Program-made: the position numbers and the translations under genes
Assembly: GCF_000763495.1 (NCBI RefSeq)
Contig: NZ_CP009576.1
Location: 1,436,001 to 1,500,000 of the forward strand
Reading direction: 5' to 3'
Source: Listeria ivanovii subsp. londoniensis
GTDB taxonomy: Bacteria > Bacillota > Bacilli > Lactobacillales > Listeriaceae
Length of the DNA: 64,000 bases
Shown here: in pieces, positions 36,794-46,884 of the stretch
Position numbering within the stretch: position 1 is the first letter of the stretch
Layout of the letters: the number at the start of each line of letters is the position of its first letter
The notes under the pieces: generated by a model
Seen by the model: the letters and a program-made list of their open reading frames with translations, nothing else
The model's database searches: none
Told to the model about the DNA's origin: nothing

Positions 36794-37501
36794 ATGACAG
36801 AGGTTTTTGCTCATCGCGGTAGTAGTGGAACACACCCTGAAAATTCTTTGCCGGCAATGAAAGAAGCGATAAATTCGGGGGCAGATGGAATTGAATTAGA
36901 CATTCATGTACTCAAAACTGGAGAATTAATTGTGATGCATGATGAAAAAGTAGATCGGACAACAAATGGATCAGGATATTTAAAAGATTTTACGCTTTCT
37001 GATGTAAAAAAATTAACCATTGGCAGGCGTCTATTTCGCAAAATACGCGTGCCAACTTTAGAAGAGGTTTTTACTTTAATTGGAAATTCGGGCGTTATAC
37101 TTAATATTGAATTAAAAACAGACATATTTGAATATCAGGGAATCGAACAAAAAGTAGTCGATTTAGCAAAGAAATATCCTCATGCTAAAGTCATGTACTC
37201 CTCCTTTAATTCAGAGACATTAGTTCGATTACGAGAGTTAGATAGTACATCCAGATTAGCACTTATTACACATGAAAACTTGGATGCTGTTTTAGATTTA
37301 CATAAAAAAATCCATCTAGATGCCGTGCACCCGCCAATCAAAGCGAAAAATAATCCGGTTTTAAAAGAAATTCCTGTCCGATATTGGACAGTAAATAAAG
37401 AGGAGGATATGGCATATTTTTGTGCTATTAAAGTCAAAGGGATGATGACGGATTTCCCAGAGAAAGCAGTTGCGATAAGAAAAACTATCAATAATCAGTG
37501 A
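36794..37501 (+). CDS. glycerophosphodiester phosphodiesterase
   Basis: Hydrolyses glycerophosphodiesters to glycerol-3-phosphate and an alcohol. 235 residues of the GDPD TIM-barrel: 'FAHRGSSGTHPENSLPAM' (catalytic His and metal ligands), 'GADGIELDIHVLKTGELIVMHD' (second His) and 'LNIELKTD'. There is no signal peptide, so it acts inside the cell. The neighbouring glpD uses its product, glycerol-3-phosphate, which suggests a functional pair. Ribosome site GGAGGGAG. Confidence 0.92.
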   Translation: MTEVFAHRGSSGTHPENSLPAMKEAINSGADGIELDIHVLKTGELIVMHDEKVDRTTNGSGYLKDFTLSDVKKLTIGRRLFRKIRVPTLEEVFTLIGNSGVILNIELKTDIFEYQGIEQKVVDLAKKYPHAKVMYSSFNSETLVRLRELDSTSRLALITHENLDAVLDLHKKIHLDAVHPPIKAKNNPVLKEIPVRYWTVNKEEDMAYFCAIKVKGMMTDFPEKAVAIRKTINNQ

Positions 37502-37533
37502 GCAGAACGCTTTTATTCTAGCTAGTTAAAAGC

Positions 37534-37539
37534 TATAAT
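37534..37539 (+). promoter_or_regulatory. putative -10 box of glpD
   Basis: TATAAT at 37534-37539 is a perfect -10; the hexamer 17 bp upstream (TTTTAT) is a poor -35, so an activator or weak basal use is possible. It places the start of transcription just before the hairpin at 37577. Confidence 0.45.
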
Positions 37540-37576
37540 AATAGCAAGTTAATAAATATTATTGTCTGAGATTTGG

Positions 37577-37632
37577 AGAGACTGCAAAAGGCGAGCGCAA
37601 TCGTCTTATTTTGCAGTCTCTTTTGTTTTTTT
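37577..37632 (+). promoter_or_regulatory. attenuator-like terminator hairpin in the glpD leader
   Basis: AGAGACTGCAAAA (37577-37589) pairs perfectly over 13 bp with TTTTGCAGTCTCT (37609-37621), followed by TTTGTTTTTTT. It lies between the putative glpD promoter and the glpD start. In B. subtilis a leader terminator of glpD is controlled by the antiterminator GlpP with glycerol-3-phosphate, so the same may hold here (inference). It would also terminate transcripts from the phosphodiesterase gene. Confidence 0.65.
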
Positions 37633-37721
37633 GCCTTATCAAGTTTCAGTTAGACAGAAAAGTGGAAAAGTGACAAGAAGGCATAATGCAGATGGTAAAC
37701 AATTTGAAAGGGGTAGTCAAA

Positions 37722-39398
37722 ATGGTACAATTATTTTCAGCATTTGACAGAGAAACAATTGAAAGAAATCTACAAGAGGAGAAATTTGATTTAGTCATTG
37801 TTGGCGGAGGAATTACTGGCGCTGGAATAGCACTTGACGCAACGGCAAGAGGTATGAGTGTGGCACTTGTCGAAATGGGTGACTTCGCTAGTGGGACTTC
37901 AAGCCGTTCTACAAAATTAGTACATGGTGGCTTACGTTATTTACAACAATTTGAAATTAAAGAAGTGGCTGACTTAGGGAAAGAACGAGCAATCGTTTAC
38001 GAAAATGGGCCGCATGTAACTACCCCTGAGTGGATGATGCTTCCCTTCCATAAAGGCGGAAATATGGGTAAAACAACGGCATCTTTTGGGATTCGCCTAT
38101 ATGATTATCTAGCAGGTGTTAAGAAAAATGAGCGTCGTAAAATTTTAAGCGCTAAAGAAACATTAGCTAAAAATCCATTCGTTAAAAAAGAAGGTTTAAA
38201 AGGTTCAGGGTATTATGTAGAGTACCGTACGGATGATGCTCGTTTAACGATTGAAGTTATGAAAAAAGCAGTAGAATTAGGAGCTAATGCCATTAATTAT
38301 ACAAAAGCAGAACATTTTTTATATGATGACAATAAACAAGTAGTTGGTATTACTGTAACGGACCTTTTATCTGGTAAAGCTTATGATATTAAAGGACACC
38401 GCGTTATTAATGCTGCAGGTCCTTGGGTTGATAAAGTAAGAAAACTAGACTACGCAACCAATAATAAACACTTGCGCCTAACAAAAGGAATTCATTTAGT
38501 TATCGATAAACAAAAATTTCCGATGGAACAAGCAGTTTACTTTGATACACCAGATGGCCGGATGGTCTTTGCAATTCCTCGTGATAAAAAAGTATATGTT
38601 GGGACAACAGACACCGTTTATGAAGAGACGGTAATCAATCCAAAAGCACTAGAATCCGATCATAATTATGTCATTAAAGCCATTAATTATATGTTCCCAG
38701 ATGTTCACATAACCGAAAAAGATATTGAGTCTAGTTGGGCTGGTGTTCGTCCATTAATTTATGAAGAAGGAAAAGATCCATCAGAAATTTCTCGTAAAGA
38801 TGAAGTTTGGTTTTCTGAAAGTGGCTTAATTACGATGGCTGGTGGGAAATTAACTGGATACCGGAAAATGGCTGAAAAACTATTAGATGATGTCTCTAAA
38901 AATTTAGCAAAAGAAACAGGAAAGAAATACAAACCCGTGCAAACGAAACATTTACCAATTTCCGGTGGAGACATAGGTGGTTCCGAACAATTAGAAGCAT
39001 TCCTTTCGAAAAAAGCGAAAGAAGGAAATAATCGTTTTGGTTGGACATTGGAAGAAGGAAGAGAAATTGCTAAACGTTTTGGTAGCAATATTGATCAACT
39101 ATTTACCTATGCGCAAGAACATAAAGATACAAATGAAACTACCTTGCCTAATAGTTTATATGCAGAGTTACGCTATTCGATTCAACATGAAGCCGTAACG
39201 ACCCCGGTAGATTTTTTACTTCGCCGGACAGGTTATTTGCTTTTCGACATGCCATACTTGCTTGAATGGAAAGATGCGGTAGTTGATGAAATGGCGAAAC
39301 AATTCCACTGGGACGAAGAAACAAAACAAACTTATATAGAGGAATTAAATACGCAAATAAATGATGCCAGAGAACCTGCTGATTGGCATGATAGATAA
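37722..39398 (+). CDS. glpD: aerobic glycerol-3-phosphate dehydrogenase
   Basis: FAD-dependent membrane-associated enzyme that oxidises glycerol-3-phosphate to dihydroxyacetone phosphate and feeds electrons to the respiratory chain. 558 residues: '[19 protein letters not shown]' (FAD-binding), '[16 protein letters not shown]', 'AAGPWVDKV', '[10 protein letters not shown]' and the C-terminal '[13 protein letters not shown]' before a helical domain. The start at 37722 follows GAAAGGGG; an ATG at 37686 in frame is less likely. Confidence 0.95.
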   Translation: MVQLFSAFDRETIERNLQEEKFDLVIVGGGITGAGIALDATARGMSVALVEMGDFASGTSSRSTKLVHGGLRYLQQFEIKEVADLGKERAIVYENGPHVTTPEWMMLPFHKGGNMGKTTASFGIRLYDYLAGVKKNERRKILSAKETLAKNPFVKKEGLKGSGYYVEYRTDDARLTIEVMKKAVELGANAINYTKAEHFLYDDNKQVVGITVTDLLSGKAYDIKGHRVINAAGPWVDKVRKLDYATNNKHLRLTKGIHLVIDKQKFPMEQAVYFDTPDGRMVFAIPRDKKVYVGTTDTVYEETVINPKALESDHNYVIKAINYMFPDVHITEKDIESSWAGVRPLIYEEGKDPSEISRKDEVWFSESGLITMAGGKLTGYRKMAEKLLDDVSKNLAKETGKKYKPVQTKHLPISGGDIGGSEQLEAFLSKKAKEGNNRFGWTLEEGREIAKRFGSNIDQLFTYAQEHKDTNETTLPNSLYAELRYSIQHEAVTTPVDFLLRRTGYLLFDMPYLLEWKDAVVDEMAKQFHWDEETKQTYIEELNTQINDAREPADWHDR

Positions 39399-39411
39399 AA
39401 TTAAATACAGA

Positions 39412-39447
39412 AAAAACGCATTTCTATCAAGAATTGCGTTTTTTTTT
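39412..39447 (+). terminator. glpD terminator
   Basis: AAAAACGCATTTCT pairs with AAGAATTGCGTTTTT, followed by a T-run. Confidence 0.85.
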
Positions 39448-39524
39448 ATGAAAAATACATTTTCGCTATTCTCAAGACAACTTTTTCATGGTACATTGAT
39501 TACAGGTGAAAAGGAGGTTTTTTT

Positions 39525-40442
39525 TTGAATAGCATTCCTGTCATCGTTATCGTTGGTCCAACTGCTGTCGGAAAAACAAGTCTAAGTATCGAGCTAGCAA
39601 AGAAGTTTGATGGCGAAATTATTAGTGGGGATTCCATGCAGGTTTACCTTGGATTAGATATTGGTACTGCAAAAATCACATCAAAAGAAATGGCTGGCAT
39701 TAAACACTATTTAATAGATGTGACAGAAGTAGAAAAACCATTTACTGCTTCGAAATTCCAATCAAAAACAAGAGGTCTCCTGGAGTCGATACATAACCGT
39801 GGGAAATTGCCTATTATTGTTGGTGGAACCGGTCTTTATATTCAATCCATTTTTTATGATTATGATTTTGGACAAACCGCTGGAGATAAGGCATATCGAG
39901 TGGAATTAGAACAACTAGACAACGATGCTTTATGGCAAATGTTAAATCAACTTGATCCGAAAAGTGCCACGCTTATTCATAAAAATAATAAACGTCGTGT
40001 TATTAGAGCGCTAGAAGTGATGCGCGCAACTGGAAAACCTTTTTCAGAGTATCAAGTTCATCACGAACCAAATGATCGGTATAAGCCTCTCTTCTTAGGA
40101 TTAGATTTAGCAAGAGATTCACTATATGAACGAATAAATGAGCGTGTAAATAACATGTTCCAACAAGGTTTAGTAGAAGAAGCGAAGACCTTATACGATC
40201 GAGATTTAACCGATGTTCCAGCGATTCAAGGCATTGGTTATAAAGAATTATTTACTTATTTTGAGGGTAATAGCTCATTAGAAGAAGCAAAAGAGTTAAT
40301 TCAGAAAAATTCGCGTCACTATGCGAAGAGACAGTTAACATGGTTTAGAAATCGAATGGATATCAACTGGATCCAAGCAGATACTAATAAAACAGCGATA
40401 GAAGCGATAGGAAAAGTGAATGCTTTTTTGAAGTCTAAATAA
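39525..40442 (+). CDS. miaA: tRNA dimethylallyltransferase MiaA
   Basis: Adds the isopentenyl group to A37 of tRNAs that read UNN codons. 305 residues with P-loop '[15 protein letters not shown]', '[15 protein letters not shown]', '[10 protein letters not shown]' and 'GIGYKEL'. TTG start at 39525 after AAGGAGG. It is upstream of hfq, as in B. subtilis and many other bacteria. Confidence 0.96.
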   Translation: MNSIPVIVIVGPTAVGKTSLSIELAKKFDGEIISGDSMQVYLGLDIGTAKITSKEMAGIKHYLIDVTEVEKPFTASKFQSKTRGLLESIHNRGKLPIIVGGTGLYIQSIFYDYDFGQTAGDKAYRVELEQLDNDALWQMLNQLDPKSATLIHKNNKRRVIRALEVMRATGKPFSEYQVHHEPNDRYKPLFLGLDLARDSLYERINERVNNMFQQGLVEEAKTLYDRDLTDVPAIQGIGYKELFTYFEGNSSLEEAKELIQKNSRHYAKRQLTWFRNRMDINWIQADTNKTAIEAIGKVNAFLKSK

Positions 40443-40556
40443 GCTTTTTCTGTTTGGTAATAAGAAATAAAGGGTATTTGAAATTAGCCAACCAATAAAT
40501 GAGTTGGGATTTGGGAAAGATTTTAGTAGAAGATATAGAGATTGGAGAGGGAAATT

Positions 40557-40790
40557 ATGAAACAAGGTGGACAAGGATTACAGGATTATTACTTAAATCA
40601 ATTACGTAAGGAAAAGATTCTTGCAACAGTATTTTTAACAAATGGTTTTCAATTAAGAGGGCGTGTTGTAAGTTTTGACAATTTTACGGTATTACTTGAT
40701 GTTGAAGGGAAACAACAACTTGTATTTAAACACGCAATTTCAACTTTCTCCCCGCAGAAGAATGTAGCTTTAAATCCTGATGCGGAATAA
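40557..40790 (+). CDS. hfq: RNA chaperone Hfq
   Basis: Hexameric Sm-like protein that binds small RNAs. 77 residues from the ATG at 40557, which follows GAGAGGG; five upstream codons in frame are excluded. Sm1 motif region '[20 protein letters not shown]' and Sm2 '[11 protein letters not shown]' (KHA motif) are intact. In L. monocytogenes Hfq has a role in stress tolerance and binds LhrA-type RNAs (established). Confidence 0.97.
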   Translation: MKQGGQGLQDYYLNQLRKEKILATVFLTNGFQLRGRVVSFDNFTVLLDVEGKQQLVFKHAISTFSPQKNVALNPDAE

Positions 40791-40800
40791 GCAGTTCATT

Positions 40801-40844
40801 TAAAAGGTAGGAAACTCGTTTACAACGTTTCTTGCCTTTTTTTT
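40801..40844 (+). terminator. hfq terminator
   Basis: AAAGGTAGGAAAC pairs with GTTTCTTGCCTTTT, followed by a long T-run. It separates hfq from hflX. Confidence 0.85.
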
Positions 40845-40896
40845 ATGCCAAAAATATGCTACGATTAGTTTTGTCTGAAAAAAGGGAGAAATGCAT

Positions 40897-42120
40897 GTGG
40901 AACGGGAAAAGATAATCTTAGTTGGCGTTTTTTTGCCAAATAAAACAGAGGAAGCTTTTTGGAATTCAATCAGTGAACTATATAGTCTGACGAAAACAGC
41001 GAATGGAAAAGTGGTCGATGAACTCATTCAAAAGTTAGAACGAGTAAACCAAGCTTCCTTTATCGGTTCTGGTAAACTGTTAGAGCTTGCTGAGTTAGTA
41101 GAAATGCATGAGGCGGATGTAGTTATTTTTAATAGTGAGCTCAGTGCTACCCAAGTACGTAATATATCTAAAGCTGTGGACGCACGTATTATTGATCGAA
41201 CCCAACTGATCTTAGATATCTTTGCGATGCGAGCTAAGTCAAAGGAAGGTAAGTTGCAAGTAGCCTATGCTCAATATAAATACTTATTACCCCGACTCAG
41301 TGGACAAGGGATTTCTCTGTCTAAACTCGGAGGCGGTATAGGTTCGAGAGGCCCAGGTGAATCAAAACTCGAAATGGATAAACGGCATATTCGTGAAAAA
41401 ATGCATGATATTAAATTACAGTTATCACACGTTGAACAACATCGAAAACGAATCATTGACAGGCGAAATGGCCAAGATGTTTTTCGCTTTGGATTAATTG
41501 GTTATACGAATGCTGGGAAATCGACTATTTTTAATCGACTCACGAATGAAACAACTTTAGAAGAGGATAAATTATTTGCGACTCTAGATCCGACAACACG
41601 AAAAATTCGATTTCTGGGCGGATTTCAAGCACTTTTAACAGATACAGTAGGCTTTATTCAAGATTTACCAACGACGCTTGTTGCGGCTTTTCGTTCGACT
41701 TTAGAAGAAACAGCAAATGTGGATGTGTTAGTTCATGTTGTTGATGCATCTGATGGGGATTATTTGCAACATGAAACAACTGTATTAGCTTTGTTAGAGG
41801 AGTTAGAAATGAATCATCTTCCGCTTTTAACAGTTTATAATAAGATGGATCAAGTAGCAGCAACGTTTATTCCCGACCAGCCAGAACATTTACTTATTTC
41901 TGCACTTGATTCTGTAGCACCTAACATATTAAAACAACGGATGATCGAATTGATTGAAAAAGAATGGGGCTATTTTACACAAGAACTTTCCGAAGAAAAC
42001 GGTAAAGAATTAGCCCAAATAAAACAAAAAGCATGGATTACGAAACTTGAGTATCTGGAAGAAAAGCAAGCTTATTTAATTGAAGGATACCAGCCAAGAA
42101 AGGAGTCTACTAATGACTGA
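40897..42120 (+). CDS. hflX: ribosome-associated GTPase HflX
   Basis: GTPase that binds and splits stalled or stressed ribosomes. 407 residues: N-terminal HflX domain ('FIGSGKLLELAELVE', 'DRTQLILDIFAMRAKSKEG', 'GGGIGSRGPGESKLE') followed by the G domain (G1 'GYTNAGKST', G3 'DTVGF', G4 'YNKMD'). GTG at 40897 is preferred because GGGAG lies 8 nt upstream; the ATG at 40891 is only 2 nt from it. It overlaps the next gene by 8 nt. Confidence 0.93.
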   Translation: MEREKIILVGVFLPNKTEEAFWNSISELYSLTKTANGKVVDELIQKLERVNQASFIGSGKLLELAELVEMHEADVVIFNSELSATQVRNISKAVDARIIDRTQLILDIFAMRAKSKEGKLQVAYAQYKYLLPRLSGQGISLSKLGGGIGSRGPGESKLEMDKRHIREKMHDIKLQLSHVEQHRKRIIDRRNGQDVFRFGLIGYTNAGKSTIFNRLTNETTLEEDKLFATLDPTTRKIRFLGGFQALLTDTVGFIQDLPTTLVAAFRSTLEETANVDVLVHVVDASDGDYLQHETTVLALLEELEMNHLPLLTVYNKMDQVAATFIPDQPEHLLISALDSVAPNILKQRMIELIEKEWGYFTQELSEENGKELAQIKQKAWITKLEYLEEKQAYLIEGYQPRKESTND

Positions 42121-43339
42121 AATTCAAATAGTGAGAGCAAAAGTAGAAAAACAAATTTCCCGACTACAAAACGAGACGGATCAAATAGCAGAATATAACC
42201 AAGCGAAAGTGTTAGATGCATTTCAAGCAAATAAAGTAAGTGATTTTCATTTTCATCCATCGACCGGATATGGATATGATGATGAAGGAAGAGATACATT
42301 AGAACAAGTATATGCTGCTGTTTTTCATACAGAAGCAGCACTTGTTCGACCGCAAATTATTTCCGGAACACATGCTATTTCGACCGTGTTATTTGGTATT
42401 CTTCGCCCCGGAGATGATTTGTTATATATTACAGGAACCCCTTATGATACCTTAGAAGAAATTGTTGGAATACGAGATAAAGGACAAGGTTCACTTCGAG
42501 ATTTCCAAATTGGCTACGGCTCAATTGCTTTAACGAAGAATGGCAATGTTGATTTTACAGAAGTCGCACAAAAAATGACTTCTAAAACAAAAGTAATTGG
42601 TATTCAACGTTCCAGAGGTTATGCAGATAGACCTTCTTTTACAATTGAGAAGATAGCAGAAATGGTTGCTTTTGTAAAAAATATTAATCCAGAAGTCATT
42701 GTTTTTGTCGATAATTGTTATGGTGAATTTGTCGAAAAACTTGAACCGACAGAAGTGGGTGCAGATATTATCGCCGGCTCTTTAATTAAAAACCCAGGTG
42801 GAGGACTTGCTAAAACTGGTGGATATATCGCTGGTACAAAAAAATTAGTGGAGTTATGTGGATACCGATTAACTACCCCAGGAATAGGTAGAGAAGCAGG
42901 AGCCTCATTATACAGCTTATTAGAAATGTATCAGGGATTCTTTTTAGCCCCTCACGTCACTGCACAAGCCATTAAAGGGGCAAGATTTACTGCTGCAATG
43001 CTTGCTGAATTTGGGGTGGAAGCAGACCCGGTTTGGGATGCGCCAAGAACGGATTTAATTCAAAGTGTTTCCTTTCATGATAAAGCTAAAATGGTCGCTT
43101 TTGCACAAGCAATCCAAAAAGCTTCTCCTGTTAACGCACATGTTTTACCAATCGGTGCTTATATGCCTGGTTATGAAGATGACGTGATAATGGCAGCAGG
43201 GACATTTATTCAAGGAGCTAGTTTAGAATTAACGGCAGATGGACCAATTAGAGACCCATACCAATTATACGTACAAGGTGGTTTGACATATGAACATGTC
43301 AAAATCGCTGTTACTCGAGCAATTGAAAATACGCTTTAA
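42113..43339 (+). CDS. PLP-dependent protein, methionine gamma-lyase / 'aluminium resistance' family (YnbB-like)
   Basis: 408 residues with the fold-type I PLP architecture. The Schiff-base Lys is probably in 'AGSLIKNPGGGLAKTGG', and 'VFVDNCYGEF' carries the PLP-ring Asp. It is annotated in databases as aluminium resistance or methionine gamma-lyase-like protein; a true lyase activity is not established. In B. subtilis ynbB lies between ynbA (hflX) and glnR, as here. The start at 42113 follows AAAGGAG and overlaps the hflX stop. Confidence 0.88.
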   Translation: MTEIQIVRAKVEKQISRLQNETDQIAEYNQAKVLDAFQANKVSDFHFHPSTGYGYDDEGRDTLEQVYAAVFHTEAALVRPQIISGTHAISTVLFGILRPGDDLLYITGTPYDTLEEIVGIRDKGQGSLRDFQIGYGSIALTKNGNVDFTEVAQKMTSKTKVIGIQRSRGYADRPSFTIEKIAEMVAFVKNINPEVIVFVDNCYGEFVEKLEPTEVGADIIAGSLIKNPGGGLAKTGGYIAGTKKLVELCGYRLTTPGIGREAGASLYSLLEMYQGFFLAPHVTAQAIKGARFTAAMLAEFGVEADPVWDAPRTDLIQSVSFHDKAKMVAFAQAIQKASPVNAHVLPIGAYMPGYEDDVIMAAGTFIQGASLELTADGPIRDPYQLYVQGGLTYEHVKIAVTRAIENTL

Positions 43340-43377
43340 AAAGTAACATCTATTTTTCAAAAAGTTTTTAATTTTTG

Positions 43378-43405
43378 CCGCGAATATAAAGTTTGCGGTT
43401 TTTTT
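43378..43405 (+). terminator. terminator before glnRA
   Basis: CCGCGAA (43378-43384) pairs with TTTGCGG (43392-43398), followed by T7. Confidence 0.85.
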
Positions 43406-43442
43406 GCTGTGAAAAAGCTTGGTGTAGATAGTTTTTATGAAA

Positions 43443-43459
43443 TGTTAGATTATCTTACA
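43443..43459. promoter_or_regulatory. GlnR/TnrA operator
   Basis: TGTTAGATTATCTTACA fits the consensus TGTNAN7TNACA at every fixed position. It lies just upstream of the glnR -35 box. A second, degenerate site (43466-43482, two mismatches) overlaps the -35, matching the two-operator layout of B. subtilis glnRA. Confidence 0.88.
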
Positions 43460-43464
43460 TAAAT

Positions 43465-43493
43465 TTGACAAAACATCTAACGTACATTATAAT
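43465..43493 (+). promoter_or_regulatory. SigA promoter of glnRA
   Basis: Perfect consensus: TTGACA (43465-43470), 17-bp spacer, TATAAT (43488-43493). It is combined with the GlnR operators for repression under nitrogen excess. Confidence 0.92.
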
Positions 43494-43533
43494 GCTACTA
43501 TCATCAAAAAATATGTTTTGAGGGGGAATTGTC

Positions 43534-43902
43534 GTGAGTGAAAAGGAAATTCGGAGATCCATGCCGCTTTTTCCAATTGGGCCTGTGATGAAGCTAACCG
43601 ATCTCACCGCTAGACAAATTCGCTATTATGAAGACCAAGGATTAATCCATCCGGCTCGAAATCAAGGAAATCACCGTTTGTATTCACTTCAAGACATTGA
43701 TGTTTTGCTAGAGATTAAAGATTATTTGAATGATGGTCTGAATATTGCGGGAATTAAGAAAATGTATCAAATGCAACAAAAAGAATCCAAAGAACCTTTA
43801 ACAGATGACGATGTTCGCAAAATACTTAGAAAAGAAATGCAACAGGCTGGCCGTTTTGTAAAACAAGATGCAACCGGAAAACAACAGTTACCAAGGTTTT
43901 AA
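43534..43902 (+). CDS. glnR: MerR-family nitrogen repressor GlnR
   Basis: Represses glnRA when feedback-inhibited glutamine synthetase is present. 122 residues with a MerR-type winged HTH ('LTDLTARQIRYYEDQGLIHP', 'NHRLYSLQDIDVLLEIKDYL') and the C-terminal tail that senses GlnA. GTG start after GAGGGGGAAT. First gene of glnRA. Confidence 0.96.
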   Translation: MSEKEIRRSMPLFPIGPVMKLTDLTARQIRYYEDQGLIHPARNQGNHRLYSLQDIDVLLEIKDYLNDGLNIAGIKKMYQMQQKESKEPLTDDDVRKILRKEMQQAGRFVKQDATGKQQLPRF

Positions 43903-43972
43903 AAAAACAAGAAGAGGTATTTACTTTATTTAGAAGTTAATATAATTAGACTATTTAGGAGGAATTTAGATT

Positions 43973-45307
43973 ATGGCAAAATATACAAAAGAAGACATTT
44001 TCCGCTTCGCAGATGAACAAAATGTAAAATTTATTCGTTTACAGTTCACGGATATACTCGGGATTATCAAGAATGTGGAAATTCCTGTTAGCCAACTAAA
44101 GAAAGCACTAGATAATAAAATCATGTTTGATGGTTCCTCCATAGAAGGTTTTGTACGAATTGAAGAGTCCGATATGTATTTATTCCCAGATTTAGATACT
44201 TGGGTTGTATTTCCTTGGACAGCAGAAAAAGGAAAAGTTGCGAGAATGATTTGTGACATTTTTAACCCTGATATGACTCCATTTGCAGGAGATCCACGTG
44301 CTAACTTAAAACGTGTACTTCAAGAAATGGAAGAATTAGGATTTACAGAATTCAACTTAGGACCAGAACCAGAATTCTTTTTATTCAAATTAGATGAAAA
44401 TCGCCGTCCTACTTTAGAGTTAAATGATAGTGGTGGTTACTTTGATTTAGCGCCAACAGACTTAGGCGAAAACTGTCGCCGTGATATCGTGCTTGAACTA
44501 GAAGAAATGGGCTTTGAAGTGGAAGCTTCTCACCATGAAGTAGCTCCAGGGCAGCACGAAATTGATTTCAAATATGAAGATGCCATTACTGCTTGTGATA
44601 GCATTCAAACCTTTAAATTAGTTGTTAAAACAATTGCTCGTAAACATGGACTTCATGCAACCTTCATGCCAAAACCACTTTTTGGTGTTAATGGTTCTGG
44701 GATGCATTTCAACATGTCACTTTTCAACAAAGAAGGAAATGCATTCTTTGATAAAGATGGTGAATTAGAATTGAGCAAAACAGCATACCAATTCTTAGCT
44801 GGTATGTTGAAACATGCACGCGGATATACTGCAGTTACAAATCCAACTATTAATTCATTCAAACGACTAGTTCCTGGTTATGAAGCACCTTGTTATATCG
44901 CTTGGTCAGGTAAAAACCGTAGCCCGCTAGTTCGTGTACCAAGCTCTCGTGGTCTTAGTACTCGTCTTGAATTACGTAGCGTTGACCCATCTGCTAACCC
45001 TTACTTAGCGATGGCAGTATTATTAAAAGCAGGTTTATCTGGAATTAAAGATGATTTAACACCACCAGCACCCGTTGACCGTAATATTTACGGTATGAAC
45101 GAAGAAGAAAGAGAAGCAACTGGTATTTTTGATCTTCCGGAAAGCTTAGGTCATGCTTTAATTGAACTTGAAAAAGATGATGTAATCAGAGAAGGTTTAG
45201 GTGAACATATTTTTGAACACTTTATTGAAGCAAAAACCATTGAGTGCGATATGTTCCGCACGGCTGTTCATCCGTGGGAACGCGAACAATATCTAGAAAT
45301 CTATTAA
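43973..45307 (+). CDS. glnA: glutamine synthetase type I-alpha
   Basis: ATP-dependent synthesis of glutamine from glutamate and ammonia. 444 residues, the short I-alpha form of Firmicutes, regulated by feedback inhibition rather than adenylylation. Motifs: '[20 protein letters not shown]', 'GPEPEFFLF', '[15 protein letters not shown]', '[12 protein letters not shown]' and '[20 protein letters not shown]'. Ribosome site AGGAGG. Terminator at 45318. Confidence 0.97.
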   Translation: MAKYTKEDIFRFADEQNVKFIRLQFTDILGIIKNVEIPVSQLKKALDNKIMFDGSSIEGFVRIEESDMYLFPDLDTWVVFPWTAEKGKVARMICDIFNPDMTPFAGDPRANLKRVLQEMEELGFTEFNLGPEPEFFLFKLDENRRPTLELNDSGGYFDLAPTDLGENCRRDIVLELEEMGFEVEASHHEVAPGQHEIDFKYEDAITACDSIQTFKLVVKTIARKHGLHATFMPKPLFGVNGSGMHFNMSLFNKEGNAFFDKDGELELSKTAYQFLAGMLKHARGYTAVTNPTINSFKRLVPGYEAPCYIAWSGKNRSPLVRVPSSRGLSTRLELRSVDPSANPYLAMAVLLKAGLSGIKDDLTPPAPVDRNIYGMNEEEREATGIFDLPESLGHALIELEKDDVIREGLGEHIFEHFIEAKTIECDMFRTAVHPWEREQYLEIY

Positions 45308-45317
45308 TATTTATCAC

Positions 45318-45348
45318 CCCGCTTCCTGGATTTGGAAGCGGGTTTTTT
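45318..45348 (+). terminator. glnRA terminator
   Basis: CCCGCTTCC (45318-45326) pairs with GGAAGCGGG (45334-45342), followed by T6. Confidence 0.92.
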
Positions 45349-45545
45349 GTTGTGCAGTTGTGGATTAGAATTTTACAAATGAAAGTAAATGCTTGACGTT
45401 TTATCAGGGGAGATTTATATTCAACGATAGAGAAATAAAGTTGAAAAGGTAGTATGCGTTTTTCATTTATTTAGGGTAAATAAGTATGGCTCATTTAGTT
45501 TATAAGGGGAGTATTAACGGAAGCGTTAGTAGTAAGGGGGGAGTT

Positions 45546-46841
45546 ATGCAAGTCACATTGGCTATTTTCGTTTTTATTATTACATTAGTATTTGTTATTT
45601 GGCAACCTAAAAAGCTATCGATTGGTTGGTCCGCGTGTGGTGGTGCTTTACTTGCATTATTATTTGGAGTTGTTACTTTTAAAGATATTGAAACTGTGTC
45701 AGGGATTGTTTGGAATGCTACACTCGCATTTATAGCGATTATTATCATTTCACTTATTTTAGATGAAATTGGTTTTTTTGAATGGGCGGCTTTACATATG
45801 GCGCGTCTTGCTCGAGGGAACGGTTTATTGTTATTTGTCTTAATATCCATTTTAGGAGCTTTAGTGGCAGCTTTCTTTGCAAACGATGGTGCTGCATTAA
45901 TTCTAACACCGATAGTCTTAGCAATGGTACGAGCGCTCCATTTTGATGAACGAAAAGTGTTTCCGTTTATTATCGCTAGTGGTTTTATTGCGGATTCAAC
46001 TTCCTTACCCCTCATTGTGAGTAATTTGGTAAATATTGTATCAGCAGATTTTTTTGGTATTGCTTTTTCTGAGTATGCACTTATGATGTGGATTCCAACA
46101 CTTTTTTCGTTAATTGCTAGTATTTTGATTCTCTATATTTATTTCCGAAAAGCATTACCGAAAAAATATGACGACTCCAATCTTAAAGCACCTGAATCAG
46201 CACTAAAAGACAAGAAATTGTTTCATATTTCTTGGTGGATATTAACTATCCTTGTTATTGGTTATTTTTTAAGTAGTTTTTTGGAAATCCCAGTCTCTTT
46301 TATTGCATTATCTGTAGCAGTTATCTTTTTATTATTAGGCAGAAGGAGTCAGGCTGTAGCTACGAAAGCTATTTTAAAAGGGGCTCCTTGGAATATTGTC
46401 TTTTTCTCTGTTGGGATGTATGTAGTTGTATACGGTTTACAAAATGTAGGGATTACTAAATTATTATCACATGCAGTTGAATATGTAGCGAGTTATGGTT
46501 TGTTTGTAGGTACCATTGGGATGGGATTTATTGCTGCGCTTTTATCATCAGTTATGAATAATTTGCCAACAGTGATGATTAATGCACTAGCGATTGAGCA
46601 TACGACTTATATGGGAGTTATGAAAGAGGCGTTAGTTTATGCTAATGTAATTGGTTCGGATTTAGGACCAAAGATTACGCCTATTGGTTCACTTGCCACA
46701 TTGTTATGGCTTCATGTTTTAGGGCAGAAGGATATTAAGATAAGTTGGGGCTTATATTTTAAAATTGGTATTGTTATAACAATTCCTGTGCTTTTTATCA
46801 CCTTAGTTGGTCTATACTTGTCTTTATTACTTTGGAATTAA
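45546..46841 (+). CDS. ArsB/NhaD-superfamily transporter (putative arsenite efflux pump)
   Basis: 431 residues with about 11 membrane spans. It has the ion-transporter signatures '[18 protein letters not shown]' and '[16 protein letters not shown]', which are typical of ArsB. Annotated in Listeria as arsenic efflux pump; no arsR, arsA or arsC gene is nearby, so the real substrate could be another anion or sodium. The ATG at 45546 follows AAGGGGGGAG; the frame is open 20 codons further without support. Confidence 0.85.
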   Translation: MQVTLAIFVFIITLVFVIWQPKKLSIGWSACGGALLALLFGVVTFKDIETVSGIVWNATLAFIAIIIISLILDEIGFFEWAALHMARLARGNGLLLFVLISILGALVAAFFANDGAALILTPIVLAMVRALHFDERKVFPFIIASGFIADSTSLPLIVSNLVNIVSADFFGIAFSEYALMMWIPTLFSLIASILILYIYFRKALPKKYDDSNLKAPESALKDKKLFHISWWILTILVIGYFLSSFLEIPVSFIALSVAVIFLLLGRRSQAVATKAILKGAPWNIVFFSVGMYVVVYGLQNVGITKLLSHAVEYVASYGLFVGTIGMGFIAALLSSVMNNLPTVMINALAIEHTTYMGVMKEALVYANVIGSDLGPKITPIGSLATLLWLHVLGQKDIKISWGLYFKIGIVITIPVLFITLVGLYLSLLLWN

Positions 46842-46884
46842 AAAAGAACCCACAGTCTTTTGAAAAAGATTGTGGGTTCTTATA
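46841..46884. terminator. bidirectional terminator between the ArsB-like gene and the GNAT gene
   Basis: AAGAACCCACA (46844-46854) pairs with TGTGGGTTCTT (46871-46881) around a loop that itself contains CTTTT/AAAAAG. It overlaps the stop codons on both sides. Confidence 0.85.
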
